Assembly (NCBI RefSeq): GCF_028737315.1
Contig: NZ_JAQZAO010000019.1
Span: 20,859 to 84,858, forward strand
Direction: 5' to 3'
DNA length: 64,000 nt
DNA from: Actinomycetospora lemnae
GTDB taxonomy: Bacteria; Actinomycetota; Actinomycetes; Mycobacteriales; Pseudonocardiaceae
Made by a program: the position numbers and the translations under genes. A model generated the notes under the pieces. It searched no databases. It had not been told where the DNA came from and saw only the letters and a program-made list of their open reading frames with translations. Position 1 is the stretch's first letter, and every line of letters begins with the position of its first letter. Below, in pieces: positions 12,131 through 22,395 of this stretch.

Positions 12131-12793
12131 ATGACGGGGACCGCACCGCTGCGCGTGGTCCTGGTCGACGACCACGAGATGGTGATCGTCGGCCTCAAGG
12201 CGATGCTCGCCCCGTTCGCCGGCCGGGTCCGGGTGGTGGGCAGCGCGAACGGCGCCCGCGAGGCCCTCGACGTCGCGGTGTCGCTGGCCCCCGACATCGT
12301 CCTGTGCGACGTGCGCCTGCGCGGCGACAGCGGCCTCGACCTGTGCCGCAGCCTCGCCGAGCGGGCGCCGGGGCAGAAGGTCGTGCTGCTCTCGGTCTAC
12401 GACGACGAGCAGTACCTCTACCAGGCCCTCCGCGCCGGGGCGGCCGGCTACCTGCTCAAGCACATCGGCGGCGAGGAGCTCGTCCGCCACCTCGAGCTGG
12501 CCGCGTCCGGCACGACGGTCGTCGACGCGACGATGGCCGGCCGCGCGGCGGCGTCGGCGGCCCGCCTGGAGCGCGACGAGTTCTGGCCCGGCGCACACCT
12601 GGGGCTCACGCAGCGCGAGAGCGAGGTCCTCGCGCTGCTCGTCGCCGGGCACAGCAACCGCGCCATCGCCGCCGAGCTCGTCATCGGCGACGAGACGGTG
12701 AAGAGCCACGTGCGCTCGCTGCTGCGCAAGCTCGCGGTGCCCGACCGCACCGCCGCCGTCGCCGCGGCGCTGCGCGAGGGGGTGTTCCGGTGA
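12131..12793 (+). CDS. NarL/FixJ-family response regulator (cbb-linked)
   Basis: 220 residues. The receiver domain has RVVLVDDHEMV, phospho-acceptor Asp in DIVLCDVRL, and the LLSVYDDEQYLYQALRAGAAGYLLK block. The LuxR-type helix-turn-helix is LGLTQRESEVLALLVAGHSNRAIAAELVIGDETVKSHV. Its stop overlaps the histidine kinase start (GTGA). The pair runs directly into cbbL, so it probably controls carbon fixation in response to whatever the partner kinase senses. The start lies seven bases after a TAGGGT box. Confidence 0.88.
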   Translation: MTGTAPLRVVLVDDHEMVIVGLKAMLAPFAGRVRVVGSANGAREALDVAVSLAPDIVLCDVRLRGDSGLDLCRSLAERAPGQKVVLLSVYDDEQYLYQALRAGAAGYLLKHIGGEELVRHLELAASGTTVVDATMAGRAAASAARLERDEFWPGAHLGLTQRESEVLALLVAGHSNRAIAAELVIGDETVKSHVRSLLRKLAVPDRTAAVAAALREGVFR

Positions 12794-14046
12794 GGGACAC
12801 GGCGCGGGGCGGAGCTGGACCCGTGAGTCAGCCCCGCGGCCTGGGCCTCGCCGACCCCGAGCGGGAGAACGCCGTCCTGTTCGCGATCATCGAGGCCGCG
12901 ACGAGCGGGCCGGGCGTGGAGCCGCTGGCCGCCGCCGTCGCACGCGTGATCACCGAGGCCACGGCCACCGACGTCTGCTTCGTGCACGTCCTCGACGACA
13001 CCGAGCCGTCGCTGACCCTCGCCGGCGCCACGCCGCCGTTCGACGCGCAGGTCGGCGTGGTGCGGCTCCCCCTCGGGACGGGCGTGACGGGCTGGGTCGC
13101 GAGCCACCGCGAGCCCGTCGTCATCCCCGCCGACAAGCAGGACGACCCGCGCTACGTCGCCATCCCGGAGCTGCGCGGCGAGGCGTACACGTCGATGGTC
13201 TCGGTGCCGATGGAGAGCGAGCCGGCGGGCCTGGTCGGGGTGCTCAACGTCCACACCGTCGCGCGCCGGGAGTTCGACGACCGCGACGTCCGCGTGCTGC
13301 GCACCATCGGGCGGCTCGTGGCGGGCGCGGTGCACCAGGCCCGGATGCACCGCCGGCTCGCCGCCCGCGAGGAGGCGCACGGGCGGTTCGCCGAGCAGAT
13401 GGTCGCGGCGCAGGAGGCCGAGCGGCAGCGGCTGGCGCGCGACATCCACGACGGCATCTCGCAGCGGCTGGTGACGCTGTCGTTCCACCTCGACGCCGTG
13501 CGCACGTTCCTCGACCGGGCCGAGGCGCAGGCCGCGCGGACCGACCTCGCCACCGCGTGCGACCTCGTCCTCACCACCCTCGACGAGGCCCGCGCGGCGA
13601 TCGGGGCGCTGCGCCCGCCGGTGCTCGACGACCTCGGGCTCGCCGGCGCGCTCGCCGCCCTGGCCCGCGGGCTGCCCGACGCGCGTGTCGTCCTCGACCT
13701 CGACGACCGCCGCCTGCCCGAGCACGTCGAGGTCGCGCTGTACCGGATCGCGCAGGAGACCCTGCAGAACGTCCTCAAGCATGCCGGGGCCGACGAGGTC
13801 GACGTGCGCCTGGCGGCCACCGACGGCGGGGTGCAGCTGACGCTCGCCGACGACGGCGTCGGGTTCGACCCCCAGGACGGCCGGGCGGGCGTCCACGGCT
13901 ACGGCCTCGCCTCGGTGCGCGAGCGCGCGGAGCTCGTCGGCGGCACCGTGCGGGTGATCTCGCGGCCGGGGACCGGCACGTCGGTGACCGTCACCGTCCC
14001 CCTCGACGATCAGGCGATCGACGAAGGGTCCGCCCGGAACACTTGA
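12790..14046 (+). CDS. GAF-domain sensor histidine kinase (cbb-linked)
   Basis: 418 residues, with no membrane segment, so probably a cytoplasmic sensor. A GAF domain (about residues 30-190: LPLGTGVTGWVASHREPVVIPADKQDDPRY) precedes a HisKA_3 domain with QRLARDIHDGISQRL (phosphorylated His) and an HATPase domain (NVLKHAGADEV, DDGVGFDP, GYGLASVRERAEL). The GTG at 12790 overlaps the regulator stop and has GAGGGGGT upstream; an in-frame GTG at 12823 is the alternative. The ligand or redox cofactor of the GAF domain is not visible. cbbL starts 36 bases downstream, so the kinase is likely co-transcribed with RuBisCO. Confidence 0.88.
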   Translation: MRDTARGGAGPVSQPRGLGLADPERENAVLFAIIEAATSGPGVEPLAAAVARVITEATATDVCFVHVLDDTEPSLTLAGATPPFDAQVGVVRLPLGTGVTGWVASHREPVVIPADKQDDPRYVAIPELRGEAYTSMVSVPMESEPAGLVGVLNVHTVARREFDDRDVRVLRTIGRLVAGAVHQARMHRRLAAREEAHGRFAEQMVAAQEAERQRLARDIHDGISQRLVTLSFHLDAVRTFLDRAEAQAARTDLATACDLVLTTLDEARAAIGALRPPVLDDLGLAGALAALARGLPDARVVLDLDDRRLPEHVEVALYRIAQETLQNVLKHAGADEVDVRLAATDGGVQLTLADDGVGFDPQDGRAGVHGYGLASVRERAELVGGTVRVISRPGTGTSVTVTVPLDDQAIDEGSARNT

Positions 14047-15507
<1,461 letters not shown>

Positions 15508-15517
15508 GGAGCACCGC

Positions 15518-15979
15518 ATGCGCATCACCCAGGGGACGTTCTCGTTCCTGCCCGACCTGACCGACGACGAGATCACCGCGCAGATCGCCTACGCGCTCGA
15601 GCACGGCTGGCCCTGCTCGGTGGAGTACACCGACGACCCGCACCCCCGGAACACCTACTGGGAGATGTGGGGCCTGCCGCTGTTCGACCTGCAGGACCCG
15701 GCCGCGGTGCTCGACGAGGTGCGCGCGTGCCGCGACGAGCACCCCGAGCACTACGTGCGCGTCAACGCCTACGACGCGGGCCTCGGCCGGCAGACCGTCG
15801 CCCTGTCGTTCCTGGTCAACCGGCCGAGCGAGGAGCCCGGCTTCCGCGTCGACCGCCAGGAGGGCGCGGACCGGCGCGTCCACTACTCGATCCACTCCTA
15901 CGCCACGGAGCGGCCCGCGGGGTCCCGCTACGGCGGGGCCCGGGGCGGCTCGCGGAGCAACGGCCATGGGCAGCACTGA
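15518..15979 (+). CDS. cbbS: RuBisCO small subunit, red type
   Basis: 153 residues. Starts [19 protein letters not shown] and has [11 protein letters not shown] and YVRVNAYDA, as in red-type CbbS. The C-terminal extension [10 protein letters not shown]...HYSIHSYA forms the beta-hairpin that fills the central pore in red-type enzymes. A further glycine/serine-rich tail follows. It starts ten bases after cbbL and its 3' end overlaps cbbX by 14 bases. Confidence 0.95.
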   Translation: MRITQGTFSFLPDLTDDEITAQIAYALEHGWPCSVEYTDDPHPRNTYWEMWGLPLFDLQDPAAVLDEVRACRDEHPEHYVRVNAYDAGLGRQTVALSFLVNRPSEEPGFRVDRQEGADRRVHYSIHSYATERPAGSRYGGARGGSRSNGHGQH

Positions 15980-16964
15980 GAACGGACGGGTCTCCTTCGC
16001 GACGGCCGGGCGGGCGTCCCGTCCGGTCGTGGCGGAGCCGGACCCCGGCGAGCCCACCGTGCCCGACGAGCCCGACGTCCTCGACCCGGACGCCACCGTC
16101 GACCTCGACGAGGTCCGGCGGGAGGCCGGGGTCGACGACGTGCTCGACGGGCTCGACCGCGAGCTCGTCGGGCTCGCGCCGGTCAAGGAGCGGCTGCGCG
16201 AGCTCGCGGCGCTGCTGGTCGTCGACCGGGTGCGCGAGCGCTTCGGCGTCACCACCGACCGCCCGACCCTGCACATGTGCTTCACCGGCAACCCGGGCAC
16301 GGGCAAGACGACCGTCGCGCAGCGGATCGGGGACCTGCTGAAGGGTCTCGGCTTCCTGCGCCGCGGGCACCTCGTCACCGCGACGCGCGACGACCTCGTC
16401 GGCCAGTACGTCGGGCACACGGCGCCGAAGACGAAGGAGATCGTCGGCAAGGCGCGCGGCGGCGTGCTGTTCGTCGACGAGGCCTACTATCTGCACCGGC
16501 CGGGCAACGAGCGCGACTACGGCGGCGAGGCCATCGAGATCCTGCTGCAGGCGATGGAGTCCCACCGCGACGACCTCGTCGTCGTGCTCGCCGGCTACGC
16601 CGACCGGATGGCCACGTTCTTCGAGGCCAACCCGGGGATGCAGAGCCGGATCGCGCACCACGTCGACTTCCCGGACTTCAGCGCCGACGAGCTGGTGACC
16701 ATCGCCGAGGGCATGGTCGCCGAGCAGGGGCTGGGGCTCTCGCCCGAGGCGCACACCGCGCTGCGCGAGTACCTGGCGCTGCGCCGCGAGCAGGAGTGGT
16801 TCGCCGGCGCCCGCAGCGTCCGCAACGCCCTCGACCGCGCCCGCATGCGCCAGGCCCGCCGTCTCGCGGAGGGCGGGAGCCGCGTCGGCCTCGCCGACCT
16901 CACCACCCTCCAGGCCGCCGACCTGCGCGCCAGTCGCGTCTTCGCCGGCGGCCACCGCACCTGA
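15966..16964 (+). CDS. cbbX: CbbX red-type RuBisCO activase (AAA+)
   Basis: 332 residues. ATP-driven hexamer that pulls the CbbL C-terminus to release inhibitory sugar phosphates. Seen: Walker [17 protein letters not shown] (about residue 106), pore-loop region [15 protein letters not shown], Walker [13 protein letters not shown], sensor-1 [12 protein letters not shown] and arginine-finger region [17 protein letters not shown]. The N-terminal 60 residues are acidic and disorder-like, longer than in proteobacterial CbbX. It overlaps cbbS, which supports co-translation. Confidence 0.95.
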   Translation: MGSTENGRVSFATAGRASRPVVAEPDPGEPTVPDEPDVLDPDATVDLDEVRREAGVDDVLDGLDRELVGLAPVKERLRELAALLVVDRVRERFGVTTDRPTLHMCFTGNPGTGKTTVAQRIGDLLKGLGFLRRGHLVTATRDDLVGQYVGHTAPKTKEIVGKARGGVLFVDEAYYLHRPGNERDYGGEAIEILLQAMESHRDDLVVVLAGYADRMATFFEANPGMQSRIAHHVDFPDFSADELVTIAEGMVAEQGLGLSPEAHTALREYLALRREQEWFAGARSVRNALDRARMRQARRLAEGGSRVGLADLTTLQAADLRASRVFAGGHRT

Positions 16965-16971
16965 CCGCCCC

Positions 16972-17015
16972 CATGTGAGCACTTTCGACGGCTATAGCCG
17001 TGGAAAGTGCTCACA
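16972..17015. promoter_or_regulatory. 44-base near-perfect palindrome between cbbX and the LysR gene
   Basis: Two 22-base arms, outer part ATGTGAGCACTTTC and centre ACGGCTATAGCCGT, with a single mismatch pair. It ends 12 bases before the LysR GTG and begins 7 bases after the cbbX stop. It could be a terminator for cbbX without a U-tract, an operator for autoregulation, or a hairpin hiding the LysR start. The TA-rich centre in a GC-rich setting favours a protein-binding or promoter role. Confidence 0.65.
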
Positions 17016-17027
17016 TAGGTTCGGCGG

Positions 17028-17903
17028 GTGACCACCACCGCGCGCCTGCGGGCGTTCGTCGCGCTCGCCGACCGGGGGTCGGTGCGGGGCGCGGCAGCGG
17101 CGCTGGTGGTCACCGAGTCCACCGTCTCGGCCGCCGTGCGCGCGCTGGCCGACGAGGTCGGCGTCGCCCTGCTCGAGCGCGAGGGCCGCGGCGTGCGCCT
17201 CACCCCCGCCGGCGCCCGCTACGCCGACTACGCCCGGCGCATCCTCGGCCTGCTCGACGAGGCCACGACGGCCGCGCGCGGCGCGGCCGACCCGGAGCAC
17301 GGGCACATCCGCCTCGGCGCCGTCACCACGGCCGGCGAGCACCTCCTGCCCGCCCTGCTCGCATCCTTCCGCGCCCGCCACCCGCACGTCGGGGTGGGCG
17401 TCGACGTCTCCCCCAGCGCCGCGGTGTGGGCGATGCTGCGCCACCACGAGCTCGACGTCGTCGTCGCCGGCAGCCCGCCGGGCGACCTCGACGGCCGGGT
17501 GCGCGCCCGACGCGAGAACACGCTCACCGTCGTCGGCGCCCCGGACGCGGCGGCCGGCTTCGACCCGGCGACCGCGACCTGGCTGCTGCGCGAGCAGGGC
17601 TCCGGCATCCGCGCCACCCTCACCGCGCTGCTCGCGGACCTGCCCGGCGACCCGCCCCGCATGGTCCTCGGCTCCCACGGCGCGACGATCGCCGCGGCGC
17701 GGGCCGGGCTCGGGGTGACCCTGGTGGCGCGCGAGGGCGTCGCGCGCCTGCTCGCCGAGGGCACGCTGGTCGAGCTGGCGGTGCCGGGCGTCCCGATCGC
17801 GCGCCCGTGGCACGTCGTCACGCACCCCGACGCCACGGCCAGCACCCAGCTCCTCATCCACCACCTGCTCGAGGACGAGGAGCTCGGCTGGGAGCGGGTC
17901 TGA
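17028..17903 (+). CDS. LysR-family regulator, probable CbbR
   Basis: 291 residues. N-terminal winged helix-turn-helix (LRAFVALADRGSVRGAAAAL, VTESTVSAAVRALADEVGVALLERE) and a periplasmic-binding-like effector domain (RLGAVTTAGEHLLPALLASFRARHPHV). CbbR proteins activate cbb operons by sensing metabolites such as RuBP or NADPH. The assignment rests on position directly after cbbLSX and before fba, because LysR sequence alone does not prove CbbR. The start GTG has only a weak GGCGGG before it and sits just after the 44-base palindrome. Its 3' end is seven bases from the convergent fba. Confidence 0.7.
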   Translation: MTTTARLRAFVALADRGSVRGAAAALVVTESTVSAAVRALADEVGVALLEREGRGVRLTPAGARYADYARRILGLLDEATTAARGAADPEHGHIRLGAVTTAGEHLLPALLASFRARHPHVGVGVDVSPSAAVWAMLRHHELDVVVAGSPPGDLDGRVRARRENTLTVVGAPDAAAGFDPATATWLLREQGSGIRATLTALLADLPGDPPRMVLGSHGATIAAARAGLGVTLVAREGVARLLAEGTLVELAVPGVPIARPWHVVTHPDATASTQLLIHHLLEDEELGWERV

Positions 17904-17910
17904 CCGGTGC

Positions 17911-18933
17911 TCAGGCCGCGACGGCCCGGTCCACCTCGCGCCGCAGCGCCGCGCGGCCCGCGTCGGCGGCGGCCGGGTCGCCGCGCCACGCGAGCAGGGC
18001 CGGCGAGACGAGCGCCCGCCCGAACGAGAACGTCAGCGGCCACGGGCCACCGCGCCGACGAATCGCGGCGAGGTTCGCGGCGGCGGTCGCCGACGGCTGG
18101 CCCCCGGAGAGGAACGCGACGCCCGCGAGCTCGTCGGGCATCGTCGCGCGCAGGGTGTCGACGGTGGCGCGGGCGACCTCGGCCGGGCCCGCCGCCTGCC
18201 GCGCGCCCTCGCCCGCGGTGACCATGTTCGGCTTGAGCACCATCGCCGCCGGGTCGACGCCGGCGCGGTCCAGGGCGCGGGCGAGCCGGGCGAGCGTCCG
18301 GGCGGTCGCGGCGGCGCAGACCTCGATGCGGTGGCCGCCGGCGCTGAGGATCTCGGGCTCGACGATCGGCACCAGGCCGCCGTCCTGGCAGATCCGCGCG
18401 TAGGCCGCGAGCGCCTCGGCTCCCGCCTCGAGGGCCCGGGTCGACGGGCGGCCCGCGCCGAGGTGCAGCACCGCGCGCCACTTGGCGAACTCCGCGCCGA
18501 GCGCGACGTACTCGGCGACGCGGTCGGCGAGGCCGTCGAGGCCCTCGGTGACCGTCTCGCCGTCCTCGCCGCCGTCGAGGGGCGCGGTGCCGGTGTCGAC
18601 CTTGATGCCGGTCTGGATGCCGGCGTCGGCGAGCGCGGCGGGGAACGGGCGGCCGTCGGCGAGGTGCTGGCGCAGCGTCTCGTCGCACAGGATGACGCCG
18701 CTGACGCCCTCGCCGAGGTCGTCGGCGGTCAGCAGCAGCTCGCGGTACGCGCGGCGCTGCTCCTCGGTGGGGTCCACGCCGGCGTCCTCGAGGCGCCGCG
18801 ACATCGTCCGCGGGCTCTCGTCGGCCGCGAGGATCCCGCGACGCCCGGCGACGAGGCGCGCGGCGGTCGCGCGCAGCTCCTCCCGGGCGGGAATCGGGTA
18901 CTCGGTGATCGTCGTCGTGGCTGTGCTCGTCAC
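17911..18933 (-). CDS. Class I fructose-bisphosphate aldolase
   Basis: 340 residues. Makes fructose-1,6-bisphosphate and sedoheptulose-1,7-bisphosphate by a Schiff-base Lys. Seen: GRRGILAADESPRTMSRRL, GIKVDTGTAPL, FAKWRAVLHLG, IVEPEIL, MVLKPNMV (Schiff-base Lys region) and FLSGGQ. This is the plant/animal-like class I type, not the class II zinc enzyme more common in actinobacteria. The GTG at 18933 is chosen for its strong GAGGGAGG site. The -10 TAGCGT at 18968-18963 matches the prk promoter. Position beside cbb genes suggests service in the Calvin cycle. Confidence 0.92.
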   Translation of the reverse strand: MTSTATTTITEYPIPAREELRATAARLVAGRRGILAADESPRTMSRRLEDAGVDPTEEQRRAYRELLLTADDLGEGVSGVILCDETLRQHLADGRPFPAALADAGIQTGIKVDTGTAPLDGGEDGETVTEGLDGLADRVAEYVALGAEFAKWRAVLHLGAGRPSTRALEAGAEALAAYARICQDGGLVPIVEPEILSAGGHRIEVCAAATARTLARLARALDRAGVDPAAMVLKPNMVTAGEGARQAAGPAEVARATVDTLRATMPDELAGVAFLSGGQPSATAAANLAAIRRRGGPWPLTFSFGRALVSPALLAWRGDPAAADAGRAALRREVDRAVAA

Positions 18934-18962
18934 GGCGGCCTCCCTCGGCGGTGTGCCCACCG

Positions 18963-18968
18963 ACGCTA
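18963..18968 (-). promoter_or_regulatory. -10 box TAGCGT of fba
   Basis: CCCTAGCGTC on the minus strand, about 30 bases before the fba GTG. It is the same ten bases as at the prk promoter. Confidence 0.45.
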
Positions 18969-19187
18969 GGGACCCCGCCCCCCGCCCGGCGTCCCCTGCG
19001 CGGTGGAGCGGGCGGGGGAGGTGGTAGCCGGCGCGCTCGACGCGCTGCCGCGCGATCCGCAGCGCCTGCGGGCGTCACCACCCGCGTCGCGATCAGCGCC
19101 GCGTCCGTCGCCGGCGGCCACGAGCGCCCGCCCGCCCGGGACGACGAGACGTGAGCGCATGCGGCACGGGTGTTCACTCGGGCGCGG
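18969..19187. other. Non-coding stretch between fba and the DUF6223-like gene
   Basis: Roughly 220 bases that are open in several frames only because of GC bias. No start with a ribosome-binding site, motif or hairpin family was seen. Confidence 0.3.
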
Positions 19188-19565
19188 TCACGCGTGCCGC
19201 GCCGGCACGTCGACGCGGCGCCGGGACCGGGACCGGACCAGGGCCGGCCCGCCGAGGATGGCGGCGGCCGCCCCGACGACCAGGGCCACCCACCCCCCGA
19301 CGATCCCGTAGCCGGTGCCCGGACCACCACGGGCGGCGGCCACCACCCACGCACCGATGACCGTCGCCGTGAGACCCGCGACCAGGGCCACGATCGCCCT
19401 GGTCCTCCCGGCGCCGCCGCCGCGCCCGGAGCGGGCCAGGGCGGGCCCTCCGAGGACCACCCCGCCCAGGCCGAGCGCGATCGCCACGAGGGACCACGAC
19501 CGTCCGGGGGTCAGGGTGTGGGCAGTGGCGGTGGCCGCGTCGGCGGCCAGCAGTGTGTGGGACAC
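19188..19565 (-). CDS. Small membrane protein, DUF6223-like
   Basis: 125 residues with three hydrophobic segments. LGLGGVVLGGPALARSGR and AAAILGGPALVRSR are two copies of the same GGPAL.RS motif, around a central TRAIVALVAGLTATVIGAW. This doubled LGGPALARS arrangement resembles the DUF6223 family as I remember it. The GTG at 19565 is chosen for GACGAGGAGC upstream. It is divergent from the histidine kinase at 19783, so the kinase/regulator pair may control it. Function unknown. Confidence 0.65.
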   Translation of the reverse strand: MSHTLLAADAATATAHTLTPGRSWSLVAIALGLGGVVLGGPALARSGRGGGAGRTRAIVALVAGLTATVIGAWVVAAARGGPGTGYGIVGGWVALVVGAAAAILGGPALVRSRSRRRVDVPARHA

Positions 19566-19770
19566 GAGACGCTCCTCGTCCTCCGGTGCTCGAACACGTC
19601 CGAGCGTGGCCCCGGGCCACACCCCCGGGCGTCGCCCCGACGCGGACACCTCGCGCTGCCGTCGGTGCCGCAGCAGGCTGCCGCGGACGCGGTAGGACCC
19701 ACGGCCGTACCACCCGCGCAGTAGGCGCCCGATCCTCCGCGTGCGGGAGTCGCCGGCGTGTGACCGGGGC

Positions 19771-19776
19771 TAGCGT
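19771..19776 (+). promoter_or_regulatory. -10 box TAGCGT before the 19783 histidine kinase
   Basis: GCTAGCGTTC with six bases to the ATG at 19783. The spacing implies a leaderless or near-leaderless transcript. Confidence 0.4.
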
Positions 19777-19782
19777 TCCCCC

Positions 19783-20910
19783 ATGGGCCGGGGGCGGATC
19801 GGGCTCCGCGACGGCGCGGTCGCCGTCGCCGTGGGGGCGTTCCTGCTCGTCGTCGAGCTGTTCGGGCAGCACCCCGCGACGGATGCCGCCCCGGTCGGCT
19901 ACGCCCTCCTGATCGCCGGAGCGCTGTCCCTGGTCGCGAGCCGGCGGGCTCCCGTCACCGTGCTGGCCGTGACCGGGCTGTGCGCGCTGGGGCACCTCGC
20001 CGTCGGGCTGGACGTGCCGGCCGTCGCGTACCTGGTCGCGGTGTACGCCACGGTGCGGGCGGGGCACCGCGTCGTCGCGGTGGCGGGTTCGGTGATCATG
20101 CTGGTTGCCGTCCCGTTCGCGATGCTGGCCTCTCCGCACCACGTGTCCCTGGGCGAGGCGCTCGTCCCGGCCAGGGACGTGCTCCCCCTGGCCTGGCTGG
20201 TCGCCGCCGGAGCTGCGGGCGAGGCCCTGCGACAGGCCGAGAGACGGGCGGAGGAGGCCGAGCGCACGCGTGAGGAGACCGCCCGGCGGCGCGCCGACGA
20301 GGAACGACTGCACATCTCGCGGGAACTGCACGACTCGCTCACCCACCAGATCTCCGTGGTCAAGGTGCAGGCCGAGGTCGCCGTCCACCTGGCCCGCAAG
20401 CGCGGGGAACAGGTGCCGGAGCCCTTGCTCGCGATCCGGGAGGCCGGGCGCGAGGCGGCTCGGGAACTGCGCGCGACACTGGAGACGCTGCGTGACGACG
20501 AGGCGGACCGGAGGAATCCGCCCCATGGGCTCGACGACGTCCCGGACCTGGTGGAACGGGCCCGGACGAGCGGTCTGGACGCGACCCTGACGATCGAGGG
20601 TGACCGGCACGAGGTCCCGGTCACCGTGCACCGGACCGCGTACCGGATCGTCCAGGAGTCACTGACCAACATCACACGGCACGCCGCCGCCACCAGGACG
20701 ACGGTGGTGATCGGCTACCGACACGATGCCGTGGTCGTCCGCGTCGACGACGACGGACGAGCGACCCCGGACACCGCGCCGGAGCCCGGCGTCGGGCTGC
20801 TCGGGATGCGGGAACGGGTCACGGCGCTCGGTGGCCACCTCAGCGCGGAGCCCCGCTGCGAGGGCGGGTTCACCGTCCGGGCCGAGCTGCCCACGGGACA
20901 CGCGTCGTGA
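19783..20910 (+). CDS. Sensor histidine kinase, NarL-type partner (HisKA_3)
   Basis: 375 residues. Four to five N-terminal membrane helices (residues about 10-150), then a coiled segment rich in Glu/Arg. The HisKA_3 phospho-site is HISRELHDSLTHQIS, and the ATPase domain has ESLTNITRHAAATRT, VDDDGRATP and GVGLLGMRERVTAL. This is the common actinobacterial DesK-like sensor with no obvious ligand domain. Its stop overlaps the start of a response regulator that is frameshifted (see next entry), so the pathway may be inactive. Confidence 0.88.
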   Translation: MGRGRIGLRDGAVAVAVGAFLLVVELFGQHPATDAAPVGYALLIAGALSLVASRRAPVTVLAVTGLCALGHLAVGLDVPAVAYLVAVYATVRAGHRVVAVAGSVIMLVAVPFAMLASPHHVSLGEALVPARDVLPLAWLVAAGAAGEALRQAERRAEEAERTREETARRRADEERLHISRELHDSLTHQISVVKVQAEVAVHLARKRGEQVPEPLLAIREAGREAARELRATLETLRDDEADRRNPPHGLDDVPDLVERARTSGLDATLTIEGDRHEVPVTVHRTAYRIVQESLTNITRHAAATRTTVVIGYRHDAVVVRVDDDGRATPDTAPEPGVGLLGMRERVTALGGHLSAEPRCEGGFTVRAELPTGHAS

Positions 20911-21568
20911 TCCGCGTCCTCCTGGTCGACGACCAACCGCTCATCCGCAGCGGTTTCCGCGCGCTCCTCGAGGTCGAGGACGACATCGAGGTGGTGGGCG
21001 AGGCCGGCGACGGTCGCGAGGGTGTGGCACTGGCACGCGAACACCTGCCCGACATCGCGCTGATCGACATCCAGATGCCGGTCGTCGACGGTCTCGAGCC
21101 ACCCGCCGCATCGCCGCCGATCCGGCCGTGGCCTCGGTGCACGTCGTCATCCTGACCAACTACGGCCTCGACGAGTACGTCTTCGAGGCGCTGCGCGCCG
21201 GCGCGGCGGGATTCCTCGTGAAGGACATCCTGCCGGAGGACTTCCTGCACGCCGTCCGGGTCGCCGCGCGCGGCGACGCGCTGCTCGCCCCGGCGATCAC
21301 CCGCAAGCTGATCGACCAGTACGTCACCCACCCGCCCGCCACCCGCAGCGCCACGGCGCTGCGAGCCCTGACCAACCGGGAACGGGACGCGGTCGCCCTC
21401 GTCGCCCACGGCCTGTCCAACGACGAGATCGCGGACCGCATGGTCATCAGCCCGCTGACCGCCAAGACCCACGTCAACCGGGCCATGACCAAGCTCCACG
21501 CGCGCGACCGCGCGCAACTGGTCGTCCTCGCCTACGAGACCGGGCTGGTCACCCCGGGTTCCCCCTGA
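20907..21568 (+). pseudogene. NarL-family response regulator split by a frameshift
   Basis: Starts GTG 20907 (GTGA overlap with the kinase) as IRVLLVDDQPLIRSGFRALL with phospho-Asp in IALIDIQMPVVDGLE, then leaves frame at about 21098. The rest of the family sequence continues in another frame: TRRIAADPAVASVHVVILTNY, LRAGAAGFLVKD, then the helix-turn-helix LTNRERDAVALVAHGLSNDEIADRM to 21568. One base is missing: GAGCCACC is read where GAGGCCACC would give the expected Glu-Ala-Thr. Read straight, the first frame stops near 21155 after 82 residues. Either a real inactivating deletion or a sequencing error in a GC-rich run. Confidence 0.85.
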
Positions 21569-21662
21569 GACCGGCGCGCCACGGGCGGGGCACCGGTCAA
21601 GAGCTACTCTCCGTCATCTCGGTCTTGTCGCGATGGTCCGCACGTGTCGAGAATCGTCGTCC

Positions 21663-22217
21663 ATGACCTTCCCTTTCGGGGCTTCGTCACTCGACGACAC
21701 CGTGGCCGCGCGACGGGCATGGATCCTCCTGGCCGCCGCGGTCGTCGTCGAGGTCGTCGTCGTCGCGCTGTTCGCCCTGGTGCTGCTGACGTCGTCGTCG
21801 ACCGGCACGCTGGTCCTCGCGGTCGGCGGCATCGCGGTCTCGTCGATGCTCACCGTGCTCGCGGTGATGAACCTCGTGCGGACGCGCGTGCACGCCGCCG
21901 TGACCGGCGTGCCGGGGGCCGCCGTGTCGGGTCTCGGGGTGGGCGGGGTCCGCGTGGGCGCCGGCACCGGAGGCGGCGGGCCCCGCGGCGGGGGCTCCCG
22001 CGGCGCCGGCTCGGGCCCGTACGACCACGGGCACCCCGGGCACACGCACCACGGTCACCACCACGACCACGGGTCCTGGTCCGACCCCGGCTCGTGGAGC
22101 GACTCCGGGTCGTCGACCAGCGACTCCGGGTCGTCGTCGAGCGACTCCGGGTCCTCGAGCAGCGACTCCGGGTCGTCGTCGAGCGACTCCGGCTCGTCGG
22201 GCAACTCCTCGGACTGA
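21663..22217 (+). CDS. Two-helix membrane protein with His-rich and Ser/Asp-repeat tail
   Basis: About 184 residues. Helices AWILLAAAVVVEVVVVALFALVLL and GTLVLAVGGIAVSSMLTVLAVMNLV are followed by a glycine-rich linker, a HGHPGHTHHGHHHDHG stretch able to bind metal, and five to six SDSGSS repeats. No family recognised. ATG at 21663 precedes SSLDD and the helices; an in-frame ATG at 21633 is possible, and neither has a strong ribosome-binding site. The Ser/Asp tail is encoded by imperfect DNA direct repeats (about 22100-22195). Confidence 0.6.
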   Translation: MTFPFGASSLDDTVAARRAWILLAAAVVVEVVVVALFALVLLTSSSTGTLVLAVGGIAVSSMLTVLAVMNLVRTRVHAAVTGVPGAAVSGLGVGGVRVGAGTGGGGPRGGGSRGAGSGPYDHGHPGHTHHGHHHDHGSWSDPGSWSDSGSSTSDSGSSSSDSGSSSSDSGSSSSDSGSSGNSSD

Positions 22218-22287
22218 CCACGGCCGTCGCGGACGATCGGCGACGCCGGGCCGTCGCCCGCGGTGCCGTCCTCGACGGGGGGGCTCA

Positions 22288-22322
22288 CCCCGGTGCCGCG
22301 GGGATCGCCCGCGGCACCGGGG
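22288..22322. terminator. Strong hairpin between convergent genes
   Basis: CCCCGGTGCCGCGGG pairs perfectly over 15 bp with CCCGCGGCACCGGGG across a four- to five-base loop. It sits in the gap between the Ser/Asp membrane protein (+) and mftC (-). No U-tract is present on either side. Confidence 0.65.
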
Positions 22323-22395
22323 GAGATCAGCCGACCGACCTCCGGCGAGGAGGCGCGGGCGCGACGGGCGCTCCGCGTGTCCTCGCCCCGGAGGA

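Noticed and set aside
18969..19187. Short open frames between fba and the DUF6223-like gene.
   Set aside because: No ribosome-binding site, no recognisable composition and overlapping frames in both directions.
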